This document shows positions 9,824 to 21,199 of a DNA stretch of 64,000 nucleotides, piece by piece (position 1 is the stretch's first letter; each line of letters opens with the position of its first letter). The stretch is taken from contig NC_057792.1 of NCBI RefSeq assembly GCF_014905175.1, positions 11,511,321 to 11,575,320 on the forward strand, in the 5' to 3' direction. The notes under the pieces were generated by a model. That model was not told the DNA's origin. It ran no database searches and worked only from the letters and a program-made list of their open reading frames with translations. The position numbers and the translations under genes were made by a program. Origin of the DNA: Aphidius gifuensis. Lineage: Eukaryota > Arthropoda > Insecta > Hymenoptera > Braconidae.

Positions 9824-10220
9824 GATAAATGTCGTAAAACTAATTTTTTAGACGAAAAAATTTGCATTCTTATAGGTCTTACCCCTCCATATAAGGAATC
9901 GAGACTATCACATTTTAATAAATGACGTCACATTTTAAATAAACCAATACTTTGAACAAACAAATATTCGATGATGTCACAATAATCTGATACTTTAAAT
10001 AAACAAGTATTTCTTATCATTTCCAGCCATTCTTAGAAATATGACGTTCTGAATAAATAACCATGACGTCATTTGAAGAACTTTCTCGAATGTTCTAGAA
10101 CCGTCTCGTAGATTCTAGAAACTTCGAGATTTTTACCCCTGCCCCCGATCTGACCCCTGATCCCGACCCCTGTCCCCTGGTCCCCTCACCATGGCCTAGA
10201 ACCGGCCCTATATAACTACT
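9824..10220. repeat. Distal terminal region (presumed TIR) of Polinton A
   Basis: No gene. It holds TGACGTCA-type (CRE-like) sites near 9924 and 10064 plus related TGATGTCA and TGACGTT sites, then the phased TTC/GAA array (10078-10130), then a C-rich run built from ACCCCTG/CCCGA units at 10132-10190. It ends in CTATATAACTACT. Copy B has the reverse complement at 28664-29061, almost identical. The partner terminus is not in the window, so calling it a TIR is an inference. Confidence 0.7.
10078..10130. promoter_or_regulatory. Phased heat-shock-element-like array
   Basis: Alternating GAA/TTC triplets every 5 bp: GAA 10078, TTC 10083, GAA 10088, TTC 10093, GAA 10098, two degenerate units (10103, 10108), then TTC 10113, GAA 10118, TTC 10123 and a partial GAt at 10128. 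The core TTCTCGAATGTTCTAGAA is a perfect four-unit site for HSF as defined in eukaryotes (inverted nGAAn repeats). Repeated in copy B at 28755-28806. Function is inferred. Confidence 0.6.
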
Positions 10221-10553
10221 CACGTCGTTCCAAATTCAACTATCTGTTACTGAACATCAATACCATTGGTAAAGTTGTGGTATTTTAATAATAAATTTAC
10301 CATTTCATTTAACATTATAATTTTTGTGTTTGACTCAAGTTTTTTCATAAATTATTTGTGTTCAATTTGTGTACCATTCTCGCGTATTTTTCAGGTTCCT
10401 TTTTACCTCTCCCTACATTAATTCCGTCGCCCTACTTTTCTTATGCGCCCTGGCTGCGCAGGATAAACAGGGTTAAATTAATTACATATCTAGTTGGATT
10501 ATTTTAAAGGGCAATATTGATTGTCTAATAAATGATCCGGCTACGATATTTCA
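10221..10553 (+). repeat. 5' LTR fragment cut by Polinton A
   Basis: Matches 24333-24669 with few substitutions and a small indel. The match begins exactly at the Polinton terminus (10220/10221), so the missing 0.8 kb of LTR should lie on the far side of Polinton A. The first six bases, CACGTC, are the expected 6-bp Polinton target duplication. Confidence 0.85.
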
Positions 10554-10571
10554 TGGGGGCTCGTCCGGTTT
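10554..10571 (+). other. Primer binding site, tRNA-Pro type
   Basis: TGGGGGCTCGTCCGGTTT directly follows the LTR end CA. It matches the first 15 bases of the well-known tRNA-Pro primer site of gammaretroviruses and related LTR elements. Confidence 0.85.
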
Positions 10572-12116
10572 CAAGACGATAAAACGCGTTCGCGGAGGGT
10601 AAAATCAGGCCAAAAAAAAATTAGTTACGCGCGCGGAAAAATTCGCGGTAAATTTTATTGTCATATTTTTTTTTGTGGTTAAAAATTATTTGTCTAATAT
10701 TTTTTCTTACGCGGTAAAATTGTAGCTTGGCGTCTTTTTTTTTTTGTGTTGGAAATCTTTTTTTCTTTGGGGGAGAAAAAGGTTAAAAACATTTTAAAAT
10801 TATTTATCTGTGAAATTTAACACGTTTTTGTGAAAAAAAAAAAAAAAAAAACATTAAAAGAAAAATTTTATTTGTGTTACAAGAATTGTAATAAAATTCA
10901 ATAGTTTTGGGGAAAACCGATAAAATTTGTGACCCTGTCACTTTTATTTTATTTATTTTACTACCCGGGGGTTGTTGGGTTTTCCCAAATTGTACATTTT
11001 TTTTTTTTCACGGTCAAAGTGCCCTCTTTTTAATTTTTACGATAGCCGACAACTGGGCCCGACGAATAGCAAATAAAAGAAATAGAAAAAGAAAAAAAAA
11101 ATAAAATAAAAAAATAATAGCGTGAGAAAAGGTTGCATGACTAATCGGAGGATTAAGTTGTACTGTTTATGTAAACAAGTTAAAATATTTTTGCTTTATT
11201 TAACTATGAATAACTAACTCCAATAACGATAATAATTATAACTAACAAACAAATGACATAAGTGAGTGCAAATAAACCTGTCTGATTATTGGTACTATAA
11301 TAATAATAAATAGTAATTCCATTGTTGTAAACAATTGGAACTTGAATTCAAGTTTTTTTTATATATTTTATTCAATAATAATAATAATTTCTATTAATTT
11401 GATTCTTTTTAAATAATTGAGAATTAATTATTCAATAATAGAAATACTCGTTAATTTGATTTTGTCGAAACAATTAGAATTTAGTTAGCCTGTGGAATAA
11501 TTACTTATCAATAATAATAATAATTATAAATATGATTTTACTCAAATAACTGTTGAATAATTACTATTAAATAATAGTAATAATTAAAAATTTGATTTTA
11601 TTCGAATAACTGAAATTCAATTAACCCTTTGAATAATTATTATTTAAGAATAATAATAATTATTAACTTGATTTTCTTTAAGAAATCGAGAGTTAACTAA
11701 CCCTTTGAATGATTTGTATTCGATAATAATATTAATTATTAATAATAAATTAAATAAAACAATTTAATTTTTTTTATACATAAAATGAAATAATAAAGCC
11801 CCGTAAATAAAAAAAAAATATATAAATATAAATTCAAAAAAAAAAAAAAAAAAAAAAAAGAAAAACACGATGCGCGAAAGGGAAAATAGACTACGAAAGA
11901 AGGACGGCCTTCTTGGAAAAGCGGCATATTTAGCTAAGGCCCAAATCCCTCCCAAATTTAAATTGAAATTGTTTCCTTTCATATAAAAGTTAATAAACTT
12001 TTTATGTCATTCATTGTTATAATATTATTAGTATTATTCTCATAAATTTTTAAATTAAAGTTTAACTTTTTAAAATTTTTTTTAAAAATTTCTTTACAAA
12101 AAAAATATTTTTTTTT
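10572..12116. repeat. AT-rich internal region of the LTR element, no gene
   Basis: Long A and T runs, then from about 11330 to 11760 several diverged units of about 100-120 bp built on TTGAATAATTATT and AATAATAATAATTAT followed by a TTGATTTT segment. ORFs here (for example 10907-11104) are low-complexity and I do not support them as genes. Confidence 0.6.
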
Positions 12117-13370
12117 CTTTACTTGGATTTGAACGCTCGAATGCGTATAATAATTGAGATCGTTCGCTTTTTAATAAAAGCTAACAAACTACTCAAATCA
12201 TTCATTGATACAGAATTAATATTATTCTTATAAATTTTAAATTTGAATTTAATCAATTAAAAGTTAACGTTTTAAATTTTATTTATTTACAAAAAAAAAT
12301 TTTTATTTTTGTTCTTATTGGGTTTCGAACCCACGTCTAAGTTAAAATTATTTCTTTTGCGCTAAGTAAGTTATTCAAATCATTTATTGATACAGAATTA
12401 ATATTATTCTTATAAATCTTAGATAGGATTTTAATTAATTAAAAATTAACCTTTTTTTTTTGTTGTTAATTTTTATTTATTTACAAAAAATTTTTGTTTT
12501 TACTGGGTTTCAAACCCACGTCTGAGTTGAAATTATTTCCTTCGCATTTAATAAGATACTTAAATCATCTATTGATACAAAATTAATATTATTCTTACAA
12601 ATTTTAAATTCAAATTTGATTATTTAAATTAAACCTTTTTAAATTTTTATTTATTTACAAAAAAATTTGTCTCTACTGGGATTCGAACCCACGTCTGAGT
12701 TAAAATTATTTCCTTTGCATTTAATAAGATACTTAAATCATCTATTGTTACAGAATTAATATTATTCTTACGAATTTTAAATTTAAATTTGATTAATTAA
12801 AATTTAACCTTTTGAAATTTTAAATTATTTACAAAAAAAAATTTTTTGTTTTTATTGGGATTCGAACCCACGTCTGAGTCAAAATTATTTCCTTTGCATT
12901 TAATAAGATTTGATAAGAAATCATCTATGGATACAGAATTAATATTATTCTTACAAATTTTAAATTTAAATTTAATTATTTGAATTAGACCTTTTTAAAT
13001 TTTCATTTATTTATAAAAAAATTTGTCTTTACTGGGATTCAAACCCACGTCTGAGTTGAAATTATTTCCTTCGCATTTAATAAGATACTTAAATCATCTA
13101 TTGATACAAAATTAATATTATTCTTACGAATTTTGAATTCAAATTTGATTAATTAAAATTTAACCGTTTAAAATTTTTAATTATTTACAAAAAATTTTTT
13201 TGTTTTTATTGGGATTCGAACAAGTCTGAGTCAAAATTATTTCCTTTGCATTTAATAAGATATTCAAATTATCTATGGATACAGAATTAATATTATTCTT
13301 ACAAATTCTAAATTTAAATTTAATTAATAAAAAATTTAACTTTCTCAAATTTTTATTTATTCAAAAAAAA
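12117..13370. repeat. Satellite of ~180-bp units with a tRNA B-box-like motif
   Basis: Seven units start near 12125, 12315, 12505, 12670, 12850, 13035 and 13210. Each has a variant of GGGATTCGAACCCACGTCTG followed by AAAATTATTTCCTTTGCATT and ATTAATATTATTCTTACAAA. On the minus strand the motif reads GGGTTCGAATCCC, the consensus of the tRNA T-arm/B box. The first unit is diverged and the last has a deletion inside the motif. No A box or complete cloverleaf is visible, so these are not tRNA genes. Confidence 0.85.
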
Positions 13371-13371
13371 A

Positions 13372-13560
13372 AAAAAAAAAAAAAATTTATTAAAAATAAA
13401 AGTCCTTTGGGTAGGCATTTCGGAAAAAAAATTATTAAAAATAAAAGTCCTTTGGGTAGGCATTTCAAAAAAAAATTATTAAAAATAAAAGTCCTTTGGG
13501 TAGGCATTTAAGAAAAAAAAAATTATTAAAAATAAAAGTCCTTTGAGCAGGCATTTTGAT
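13372..13560 (+). repeat. Short tandem array built on AAAGTCCTTTGGGTAGGCAT
   Basis: Four units of about 45-50 bp, each an A-rich spacer with ATTATTAAAAATAAAAG followed by the 20-mer. Further units at 13726-13800 and 14065-14100 begin new blocks of the 27-bp array, so the two repeats form a higher-order unit of about 300 bp. Confidence 0.85.
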
Positions 13561-14460
13561 GAAAAATTATTAAAAATAAATGATGTTGATATAAATAAAA
13601 ATTCTTTGAGTGAGAGTATTAATGAAAATTTTTCGAGTGAGATTATAAATAAAAATTCTTTGAGTGAGAGTATAAATAAAAATTCTTTGAATGAGAGTAT
13701 TAATTTTGAAAAAAAAATTTATTAAAAAAAAAAGTCCTTTGGGTAGGCATTTTGGAAAAAATTATTAAAAATAAAAGTCCTTTGGGTAGGCATTTCGATG
13801 AAAAATTATTAAAAATAAATGATGTTGATATAAATAAAAATTCTTTGAGTGAGAGTATTAATGAAAATCCTTTGAGTGAAATGATACATAAAAATTCTTT
13901 GAGTGAGAGTATTAATGAAAATTCTTTGAGTGAGATTATAAATGAAAATTCTTTGAGTGAGAGTATAAATAAAAATTCTTTGAGTGAGAGTATTAATGAA
14001 AATTCTTTGAGAGAGATTATAAATGAAAATTCTTTGAGTGAGAGTATTAATTTTGGAAAAAATTATTAAAAATGAAAGTCCTTTGGGTAGGCATTTCGAT
14101 GAAAAATTATTAAAAATAAATGATGTTGATATAAATAAATATTTTTTGAGTGAGAGTATTAATGAAAATTCTTTGAGTGAGAGCATTAATAAAAATTCTT
14201 TGAGCGAGAGTATTAATGCAAATTCTTTGAGTGAGATTATAAATAAAAATTCTTTGAGTGAGAGCATAAATGAAAATTCTTTGATTTAGAGCATAAATGA
14301 AAATTCTTTGAGTGAGAGTATCAATGAAAAATTAAATGAAAATTCTTTGAGCGAGAGTATTTATGAAAATTCTTTGAGTGAGATTATAAATAAAAATTCT
14401 TTGAGCGAGAGCATCAATTAAAAATTTAATGGAAATTCTTTGAGTGAGAGTAAAAATGAA
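13561..14460. repeat. 27-bp minisatellite in three higher-order blocks, open in several frames
   Basis: Units follow AAAATTCTTTGAGTGAGAGT plus an ATnAATG tail. Since 27 is divisible by 3, the plus strand reads as a nine-residue repeat (NENSLSESI/NKNSLSEII) and the minus strand as another (SLKEFLFII). Each block starts with a shared leader containing AAATGATGTTGATATAAAT. Frames shift between blocks and a TAG interrupts at 14287-14289. Coding is possible but not supported beyond periodicity. Confidence 0.8.
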
Positions 14461-14755
14461 AATTCAAAAGTTAATAAAATACGTTACGAATTGAAGGAAA
14501 AATTATTGCATGAGAATGAATATGAATCGGAAAGTGAAATTATACGATTCAACCTATATAATAAAAAAGCATTTAATAGCATCAAAAAGAAAAAGGAAAG
14601 TAATAAATAAAATTGGAGAAGAAACTGTAACCACAAATCAAAATGAAAATAAATCAAAATCGCCAAATAATATAGAGTCAAATTTTTCCGGATATGCGGA
14701 AATAAATTCAGTTAAGAAAGTATATGCAAATTCGAATAAAAGTAGAAGTAATTCT
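14458..14755 (+). pseudogene. Decayed Lys/Glu/Asn-rich ORF after the repeat array, cut by copia
   Basis: Two frames: 14458-14609 (reads KVNKIRYELKEKLLHENEYE onward) and 14510-14755 (reads NKIGEETVTTNQNENKSKS onward), where the copia LTR interrupts it. Composition is hydrophilic, as in a disordered protein. It might be a remnant of a gag-like protein of the host LTR element but has no zinc knuckle or other motif. The final eight codons of the computed frame belong to the copia LTR. Confidence 0.35.
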
Positions 14756-15047
14756 TGTTGGTTATGTGAGGGTGGATCATAAATAATAACAAGTACAATT
14801 TAATATTATTGGTTACGTTTATTTAATTAGCAGTCAGAGAATATATAATGCGAGGCAAGAGTGTAAAGTGCACGGCGGCCGGAACTGGAATGAGTATATT
14901 ATATAGGGGTTCATATAGTGTGTGTGTAGTGTATGGTTGTGTATGTTTGTTTAGTGTCAGCCTGTAAGTTAAGATTTGTGTCCGGTAGCGTAGCAGTTGT
15001 AAATATATTTAGTCAGGGACGTGTCATCAGACTTTGTATCTCCAACA
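14756..15047 (-). repeat. copia 3' LTR (element reads leftward)
   Basis: 292 bp; pairs with 21200-21491. The next bases, CCTTCTCTC at 15048-15056, are GAGAGAAGG on the minus strand, a copia-style polypurine tract directly abutting the LTR. Confidence 0.95.
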
Positions 15048-15089
15048 CCTTCTCTCAAAGATGATGGCGTAGAACCTGTTGTTTACGTT

Positions 15090-16754
15090 CAGCGATGCCA
15101 GACGTACAGATATATCTGTATTTATACAGAAAATCCGAAGTCTGTACAGAATACAGATTCTGTACGCTATTTATACAGAATTATTTGCCTTATGTTCGAA
15201 TATTCTGTATTTTCCATTACTGCCACTTAATGTCGATAAAAAAGGAGTTTGGGTTGTTGGTGGTCCCGAGTTTTAAGGCAAGTCTTTCATTAAAGCGAAT
15301 TTACGTGTATAATAAACTTACCCTTCGCTTTTTTTCTTTCAAGATGGTAGTTGTGGTTATGTCTACCATATTTGTTTTCACACGGTTTGTTTTCACATAT
15401 TTGTTTTCACACTTTCTACAGTATCAGGCAGTTTGATATAGGTATTTTTGTTTGAAAATGTTTCCAGTGATATATCATCAGTGTGTATTTATAATATTCA
15501 CAAAACAAATATATATTATTACTGTTTAAAAACAATATAATTTGAAAACAAGTGTCATATGTACAAGTTTTATGTGTTAAGTACAAGTGTCACATGTAAG
15601 ATATTAACTTTCTAAACACATAAATAGTAAATTATATTTTTGTCAAAGGTATTTTTGTAAAATTTATATACAAATACACTAAAAACAATATCACTATGTA
15701 TATTTTTTTACAGATTTTTATAACTTCAAATGATTGAAATGACTGATGAAGAGTCGTCATCTAATGAGGCTCAGGCAAATGTACCATCAAAAAATATCAG
15801 GAAGTCAAAAACACTCAATAATTAAATAAAAATTTGAATAATAAATAAATAAATTGTTATCATGAATTTTTTATGTTTACTCCCTTTAAAACCATGAGCG
15901 ACATCTAAACTTGTGATAGGCATATAGGGGTTCTGGAAATTCTGCTGAAATCTGCTTGACCTTGCCATACATATTTTGCTTTTTTATGTGCTTTCCGATT
16001 TTTTATGCGCCGGTAAAGTGTTTTATCGCCAATTTTCTTTCATGTGCCTCTACAGTAGCGTTTGCTAAGAAAATGAGACGTGCCAATATGTTTTTTTTCT
16101 TTTTTTTCAAAATTTTGTTAAAAAGTAAAATTTTTATCATAAAATAAAATAAATTAAAACATATGTCTTGGCAATTTCATTTTCGGCATATTTTAAAAAT
16201 TGAAATTTTCCACTTTTAAGTTTTAAAAATATGCCGAAAATGAAATTTTACCAAGATATGTTTTAATTTGTTTTATTTTTTGTATTTGTATTTATTTTTT
16301 TTCAAAAAATTTTGAAAAAAAAAAATTGAAAAAAAAAAAAAAAAAAGCATATAAACGTCTCGGCCCACTCTAATTTTTAATCGAACACACGTGGATTGAG
16401 TACCTTATTTTATGGAAAAAATTTCATGTATTTAAATTGGGGCTTTTTTTATGAAGGAAGAGAATTAACATTGAAACACTCTACTTTACCGGCTAAAATA
16501 CGTTATAAAATTTCCGAAAAAATTCAGGCTGCATAAAAAGCCAAAAACAATGTATAAAAAAATTTTAAACTCAATCCGAGAGGGTCAGGCAGATGACCAG
16601 CTGAATTGACTCAGAATGCCCCATATATACTATACATATATGTAGTTACTTTTAGTTGCTCACCCAAGCGTCAACTTCAGCCCCCGTACAGAAAAAATAC
16701 AGACATTTACTCAGCCTCGTCCAGATACACCTTTCAGGCGGTGTGGCAACGCTG
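15090..16754. mobile_element. Non-autonomous hAT element inside copia
   Basis: Ends CAGCGATGCCA and, on the other strand, CAGCGTTGCCA, matching the hAT terminal consensus. It is flanked by the 8-bp duplication TTTACGTT (15082-15089 and 16755-16762), the hAT standard. Subterminal repeats of GTACAGAATAC/TATACAG type are visible at both ends. No transposase is present. A 31-codon frame at 15730-15825 (starts MIEMTDEESSSNEAQ, after a TTTTTTTACAG acceptor-like site) may be a remnant of its N-terminus. Confidence 0.9.
16137..16285. repeat. Foldback/MITE-like palindrome inside the hAT element
   Basis: Arms ACATATGTCTTGGCAATTTC onward and its approximate reverse complement ending ACCAAGATATGT, including ATTTTCGGCATATTTT in both orientations, around a short centre near 16205-16215. 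This suggests a ~150-bp MITE nested in the hAT element. Confidence 0.7.
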
Positions 16755-16755
16755 T

Positions 16756-19700
16756 TTACGTTATTTGTAGACCAAGTCCTTGGCTGCAACTTGTCAGTTT
16801 AGTGGATGTTAACCCTTTAGTTAACATGTCTGCTGGCATCTTATCAGTTGATAGATATGATGGTGTTACTCGCCCTTGTTCATAGACGTCTCGGATGAAA
16901 TGATGTCTAATGTCAATATGTTTAGTGCGAGAATGATATGCTTGGCTAAATACAAGTTTTTGAGCACTTTGATTGTCATTGTAAATAGTTGTATGTTCTA
17001 TTAACATACCAATCTGACGAAATAGCTCTTGTAAGTATAACGCTTCTCTGGTTGACTCTGATAAAGCCATATATTCGGCTTCAGTGCTAGATAAGGCGAT
17101 AGTTCTTTGCTTTCTTGATTCCCATGATATACTGGCACCAGCCAATATGAAAGCATATCCAGTATATGATTTTCTATCATTTCTGTCACCTGCCCAATCA
17201 GCATCAGAAACACCATACAATTGTTTACCAGTTCTTTTATATACAAGCTTGGTATCTATACTGCCTTTTAAATATCTGAGAACTCTTTTTGCTGCTTTCC
17301 AATGTTCAGATGAGTAACATGAGTTAAATTGACTAAGATAGCTTACTGCATATGAGATGTCTGGCCTGGTAGAAATGGCTAAATACATCAGAGCTCCAAT
17401 GAGTTGCCTGTATGGAAGTCTTTGGAGTTCATCATTATTTATATTCTTTGGTTTCTCTAAGTTGCAGTTAGCCTCGATAGGAGTCAAGACTGGCTTGCAG
17501 TTTGACATATCAAATCTTTCAAGAATATCCTCTATGTACTTCTTCTGATTTAATTGTACTACACTATTTACTTTAGGCCTGCTAAATTCTATACCTAAGC
17601 ATCGTTTTACTTCACCAAGATTTTTCATTTCAAAAACTTTGGAGAGTGACGATTTCATTTCATTTATCCACGTAATATTAGCAGATGCAATGAGCATGTC
17701 ATCCACATATATTAATATTATCATGATGTCGTGTTTGTCTCTGGCGACAAACATGCATGGATCCTGAGTAAGCTGTTGTAGACCTAATTTCTTCAATTCA
17801 GTTACCAGTTCCCTGTTCCATTGAACTCCAGCCTGTTTAAGTCCGTATAATGCTTTTCTTAATAAACAGACTTTGTTGTTCTCATTATGGAGTTCATTCT
17901 TCCAATTTTCTGCTGTTACTAAAATTCGTGTGTCTGACATGACCTGCCTACTCAATCCGACAGGTTTGCCTGACAATATTTTAGTCAGCATATCTTCAAG
18001 CCCTTCAGGGACTTTCATGTAGACTTTCTCATTCAAGTCATAAATCAGGTAGGCTGTTACGACATCCATTTGATGTATCATGAGTCCAAATTCTGCTGCT
18101 AGTGCAGCCATAACTCTTATTGAAGTGAGTTTTGCAACTGGTGAGAATGTTTCAAAATAATCTTCACCTGATTTTTGAGAGCATCCTTTAGCTACTAATC
18201 TGACTTTTTTTTTGCCAGAAATTGAGCCAGGAATTTCTTTTGTCTTGAAGACGTATCTATTGCCAATAGCTTTTCTGTCTTTTGGTTTTGGTACAATATC
18301 TCATGTTTTGTTTTTAATTTAAGATAGTAATTCATTTTCGATTGCTTGTTGCCATTCTTTGGCAGCATCAGAATTTTTGGCATCTTGAATTGTAATTGGG
18401 TCTTCAGTTAGGTTTGCAATTTCATCAGCTGCTAGTTCATTTGGTAGCTCATCTTCAGAGTCATCTACAATTTCTATTGTATTGTTTCTTATTTGTTGAT
18501 ATATTTTTCTAGGTCTACCTTCACGACCTGTTCTCAATATAGTTGGTCTACCACGATCTCTTATTGATGTATTATTTGGTCTATCTGGTAGATTTTCTCT
18601 AATAGGTGTTTCTGGAGCTAGTTGGAAATCATCAATGGATTCATTGTCTGAAACATATTCATTATTAATTGATGGTTCATTAATAATTATTTTGAGGGAA
18701 TTCGATGGTGGATTTTGGTTCACCATGTCCCCACCTTCACCTAGAATTTCTTCGTACTTATTATTAAAATACTTATCATTCATGAATTTTGCACTGCGAC
18801 AAATTATTAATTTTCGAGTTTTTGGATTCCAGACTCTGTACGCTTTTGAAGTGTCTGAATATCCAACAAATACACATTTGTGTGCTCGTGAATCATATTT
18901 GCCTTTGTTTATTTTGTTATCTAAGGCATATACTGTTGTCCCAAAAATTTGAAAATGGTCAACGTTTGGAATTTTATTTGTCCACAGCTCATGAGGCGTT
19001 TTGCCATTTAAAGGTTTTGTTGGACATCTGTTACGTATATAAATGGCTGTATTGATTGCTTCAGCCCAAAATATACCTGGTATTTCAGCATGTCGCATCA
19101 TGCACCTTGCCATTTCATCCAGGGTTCTATTTTTTCTTTCAGCTACGCCATTTTGTTGTGGTGTATATGGTACAGTTAACCTCCTCTTAATTCCATTTTC
19201 TTGTAGGAATTTATCAAAGTTTGAATTGCAGTATTCTCGACCATTATCTGTCTGTAACATTTTAATTTTCTTGCCAGTAAAATTTTCAACCATAGATTTA
19301 TAAATTTTTAATTTTTCTAACGCTTCATGTTTATGTTTTAAAAAGTATACTTCACCCCATCTTGAGTAGTCATCTATGAAGGTGATGTAGAATCTGTGTC
19401 CACTGTGAGAAGGGCGTCCAAATGGACCGCTTACGTCACTGTGGACTATTTCTAGTCAATCTGTTGTCCTCCCGTCATTGGATTTTGGAAATGGTTGATT
19501 GACAGCTTTTTCCTGAGCGCACACTTCACAGTTTTTAATTTCTTGAAGTGGTATATTTAGTACTCCTTGTTTACACATGAGCTTTATATCTTTTTCGTTG
19601 ACATGGCCTAGACGTTGATGCCATTTTTCAAAGTCATTTTTAGAATTAAATTCGGCAAGATTTGCAGCGTTTTGGCTCTCTTGGATATAGTATAGATTGC

Positions 19701-21060
19701 CAATTCGCTTTGCTGTTATCAGTACATTATCATTTATGTCAGATATTGTCGCTTTTTCTTTTTCAAAGAGGATTTTATAATTTTTATCTGTCATTTTTGA
19801 CACTGACAGTAAATTAGTTCTTAAATCATTCACATATAAAACACGATCTAGTTTCACTGTCTTTTGTTTATTACCATCATTAATGTTTATTTTAATTTCA
19901 CCAACACCACTTATTTTTGTTGAATCATTATTGGCAAGGCTTAATTTTAAATTTGCTTTTTCAATTTGTTTAAATAGCTTATTGTTTGCAGTGATATGTG
20001 ATGTACTGCCACTATCTAAGCACCATAAATTTTTATCGTTTGATTTGTTAGCATTGTTTACATAATTCATTAATGCGATTTCTTCATTTGTTTGAGCACT
20101 TGCAGCGAGTTCAATATTTTCATCGTATTCATCTTCTTCTTCTTCTTCTGCATAATTTGCATGTTTATAAATATTTTTCGAATAGCAATCTTTTGCATGG
20201 TGATTGTAACCATTGCACCTTGCACAGCGTATTGTATTGTTTGACTTTCTGTCAAAACCTTTGTTATTGTTGTTGTGCGGGGTCCATCTTCGGTGTCCAT
20301 TCGTTCCCCCACCTCTGTTGTTATTGTTATACCGGTCATCTGTTTCTTCGTGTGACGGCGGTTTATGTGCTGGTCGTTTTCCACCTCGAGAAAACGAGTT
20401 TCGATTGCTCGGGCCTTTTCGGCCAAACGAAGATTTTGCGTACATGGCTCTCTGACCCTGACTGTTTCCATTACTTTCTGTAATAGATTTTCTTGCATCT
20501 GACTCTTCTAGAAGTTTCGAGCGCAGATCTTGCAATGATGGAAAAGTCTCTCTAGTCATAATTATCATTCTAAACTTTTCAAATTCTTCAGGCAAACTAT
20601 TTAATAAAAACATGGCCAATATTTCATCAGTTACTTCTAATTTTATTTGTTTGGATTTATTAACAAGATCAAAGTATTAATTAATATTATCTCGGATGCT
20701 TTTTGTGCTATCCATTTTAAAACGAGTAAGCATGGCAAGTAAAGTCAATCTATTTATTAGTGCACTTGACTGATGCTCATTTTTAATTTTGTCCCATAAT
20801 TCTTTGGACGTATTTGTAGAATTAATACTTTGTAATTCGCTAGCTGAAACGGCTAGGATTATTTCACATCTGGCCAGTTTATTTTTTTGATTCCAATCAT
20901 CACATTCTGTTGGAGGTTTTGTTTCAACGCCTGATACGATATCCTAGAGATCCAATTTATATAAATATGATTCCATCCGGACTTTCCATATTTCATAATT
21001 ATCATGTTTTAATGGATCAATTGAGATAACGATTTCGCCATTGTCACTAATTTTTATATA
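16756..21060 (-). pseudogene. gag-pol: copia gag-pol polyprotein with five in-frame stops
   Basis: One reading frame (low coordinates 1 mod 3) runs the whole way. Order: gag; zinc knuckle CARCNGYNHHAKDC near 20210; protease LDSGSTSHIT near 20005; GAG-pre-integrase WHQRLGH near 19620; integrase DNGREY near 19240 and QNGVAERKNRT near 19150; reverse transcriptase YVDDM near 17700; RNase H DADWAGD near 17200 and STEAEYMAL near 17070. Stops interrupt at 20944 (TAG), 20677 (TAA), 19456 (TGA), 18319 (TAA) and 18301 (TGA); no frameshift is needed. The natural stop at 16756-16758 lies inside the hAT target duplication. Confidence 0.93.
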
Positions 21061-21185
21061 TATAAGCACTCACTGTTTACACGCGGTTTCTGATGCAATA
21101 GACGCTACACGTTTTCACTAGACGCGTTGTACGTTAAACGAGAAAATTTATTTAAATGCTTGTTATTTAATTTCAGGCTAAATGC

Positions 21186-21199
21186 CTGGGCCCATAACC
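21186..21199 (-). other. copia primer binding site (initiator tRNA-Met type)
   Basis: On the minus strand this reads GGTTATGGGCCCAG directly after the 5' LTR. That is the classical copia primer site, which pairs with a half-molecule of initiator tRNA-Met. Confidence 0.9.

Larger units (their letters stand above)
1..10220 (+). mobile_element. Polinton/Maverick element copy A (lineage 1), left part outside the window
   Basis: The set of family B polymerase, retroviral-type integrase, FtsK/HerA-type ATPase, adenain-like protease and two capsid proteins defines a Polinton. The right terminus is placed at 10220 because the reverse complement there starts AGTAGTTATATAGGG, the same start as copy B at 28664, and Polinton ends typically begin with AG. 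The bases just outside (10221 onward) match the interior of an LTR that is complete at 23535-24669, so copy A inserted into that LTR. The other end is beyond base 1. Several genes are frameshifted, so the copy looks inactive unless the breaks are sequencing errors. Confidence 0.93.

Noticed and set aside
11739..11982. Phe-rich minus-strand ORFs
   Set aside because: They translate poly-A/T runs and have no conserved feature.
12117..13370. tRNA genes, suggested by repeated GGTTCGAATCCC motifs
   Set aside because: Only the T-arm/B-box part is present; no acceptor stem, anticodon arm or A box at the right distance.
13809..14267. Minus-strand 152-codon ORF over the 27-bp array
   Set aside because: The repeat length divisible by three keeps several frames open at once; no evidence picks this strand.
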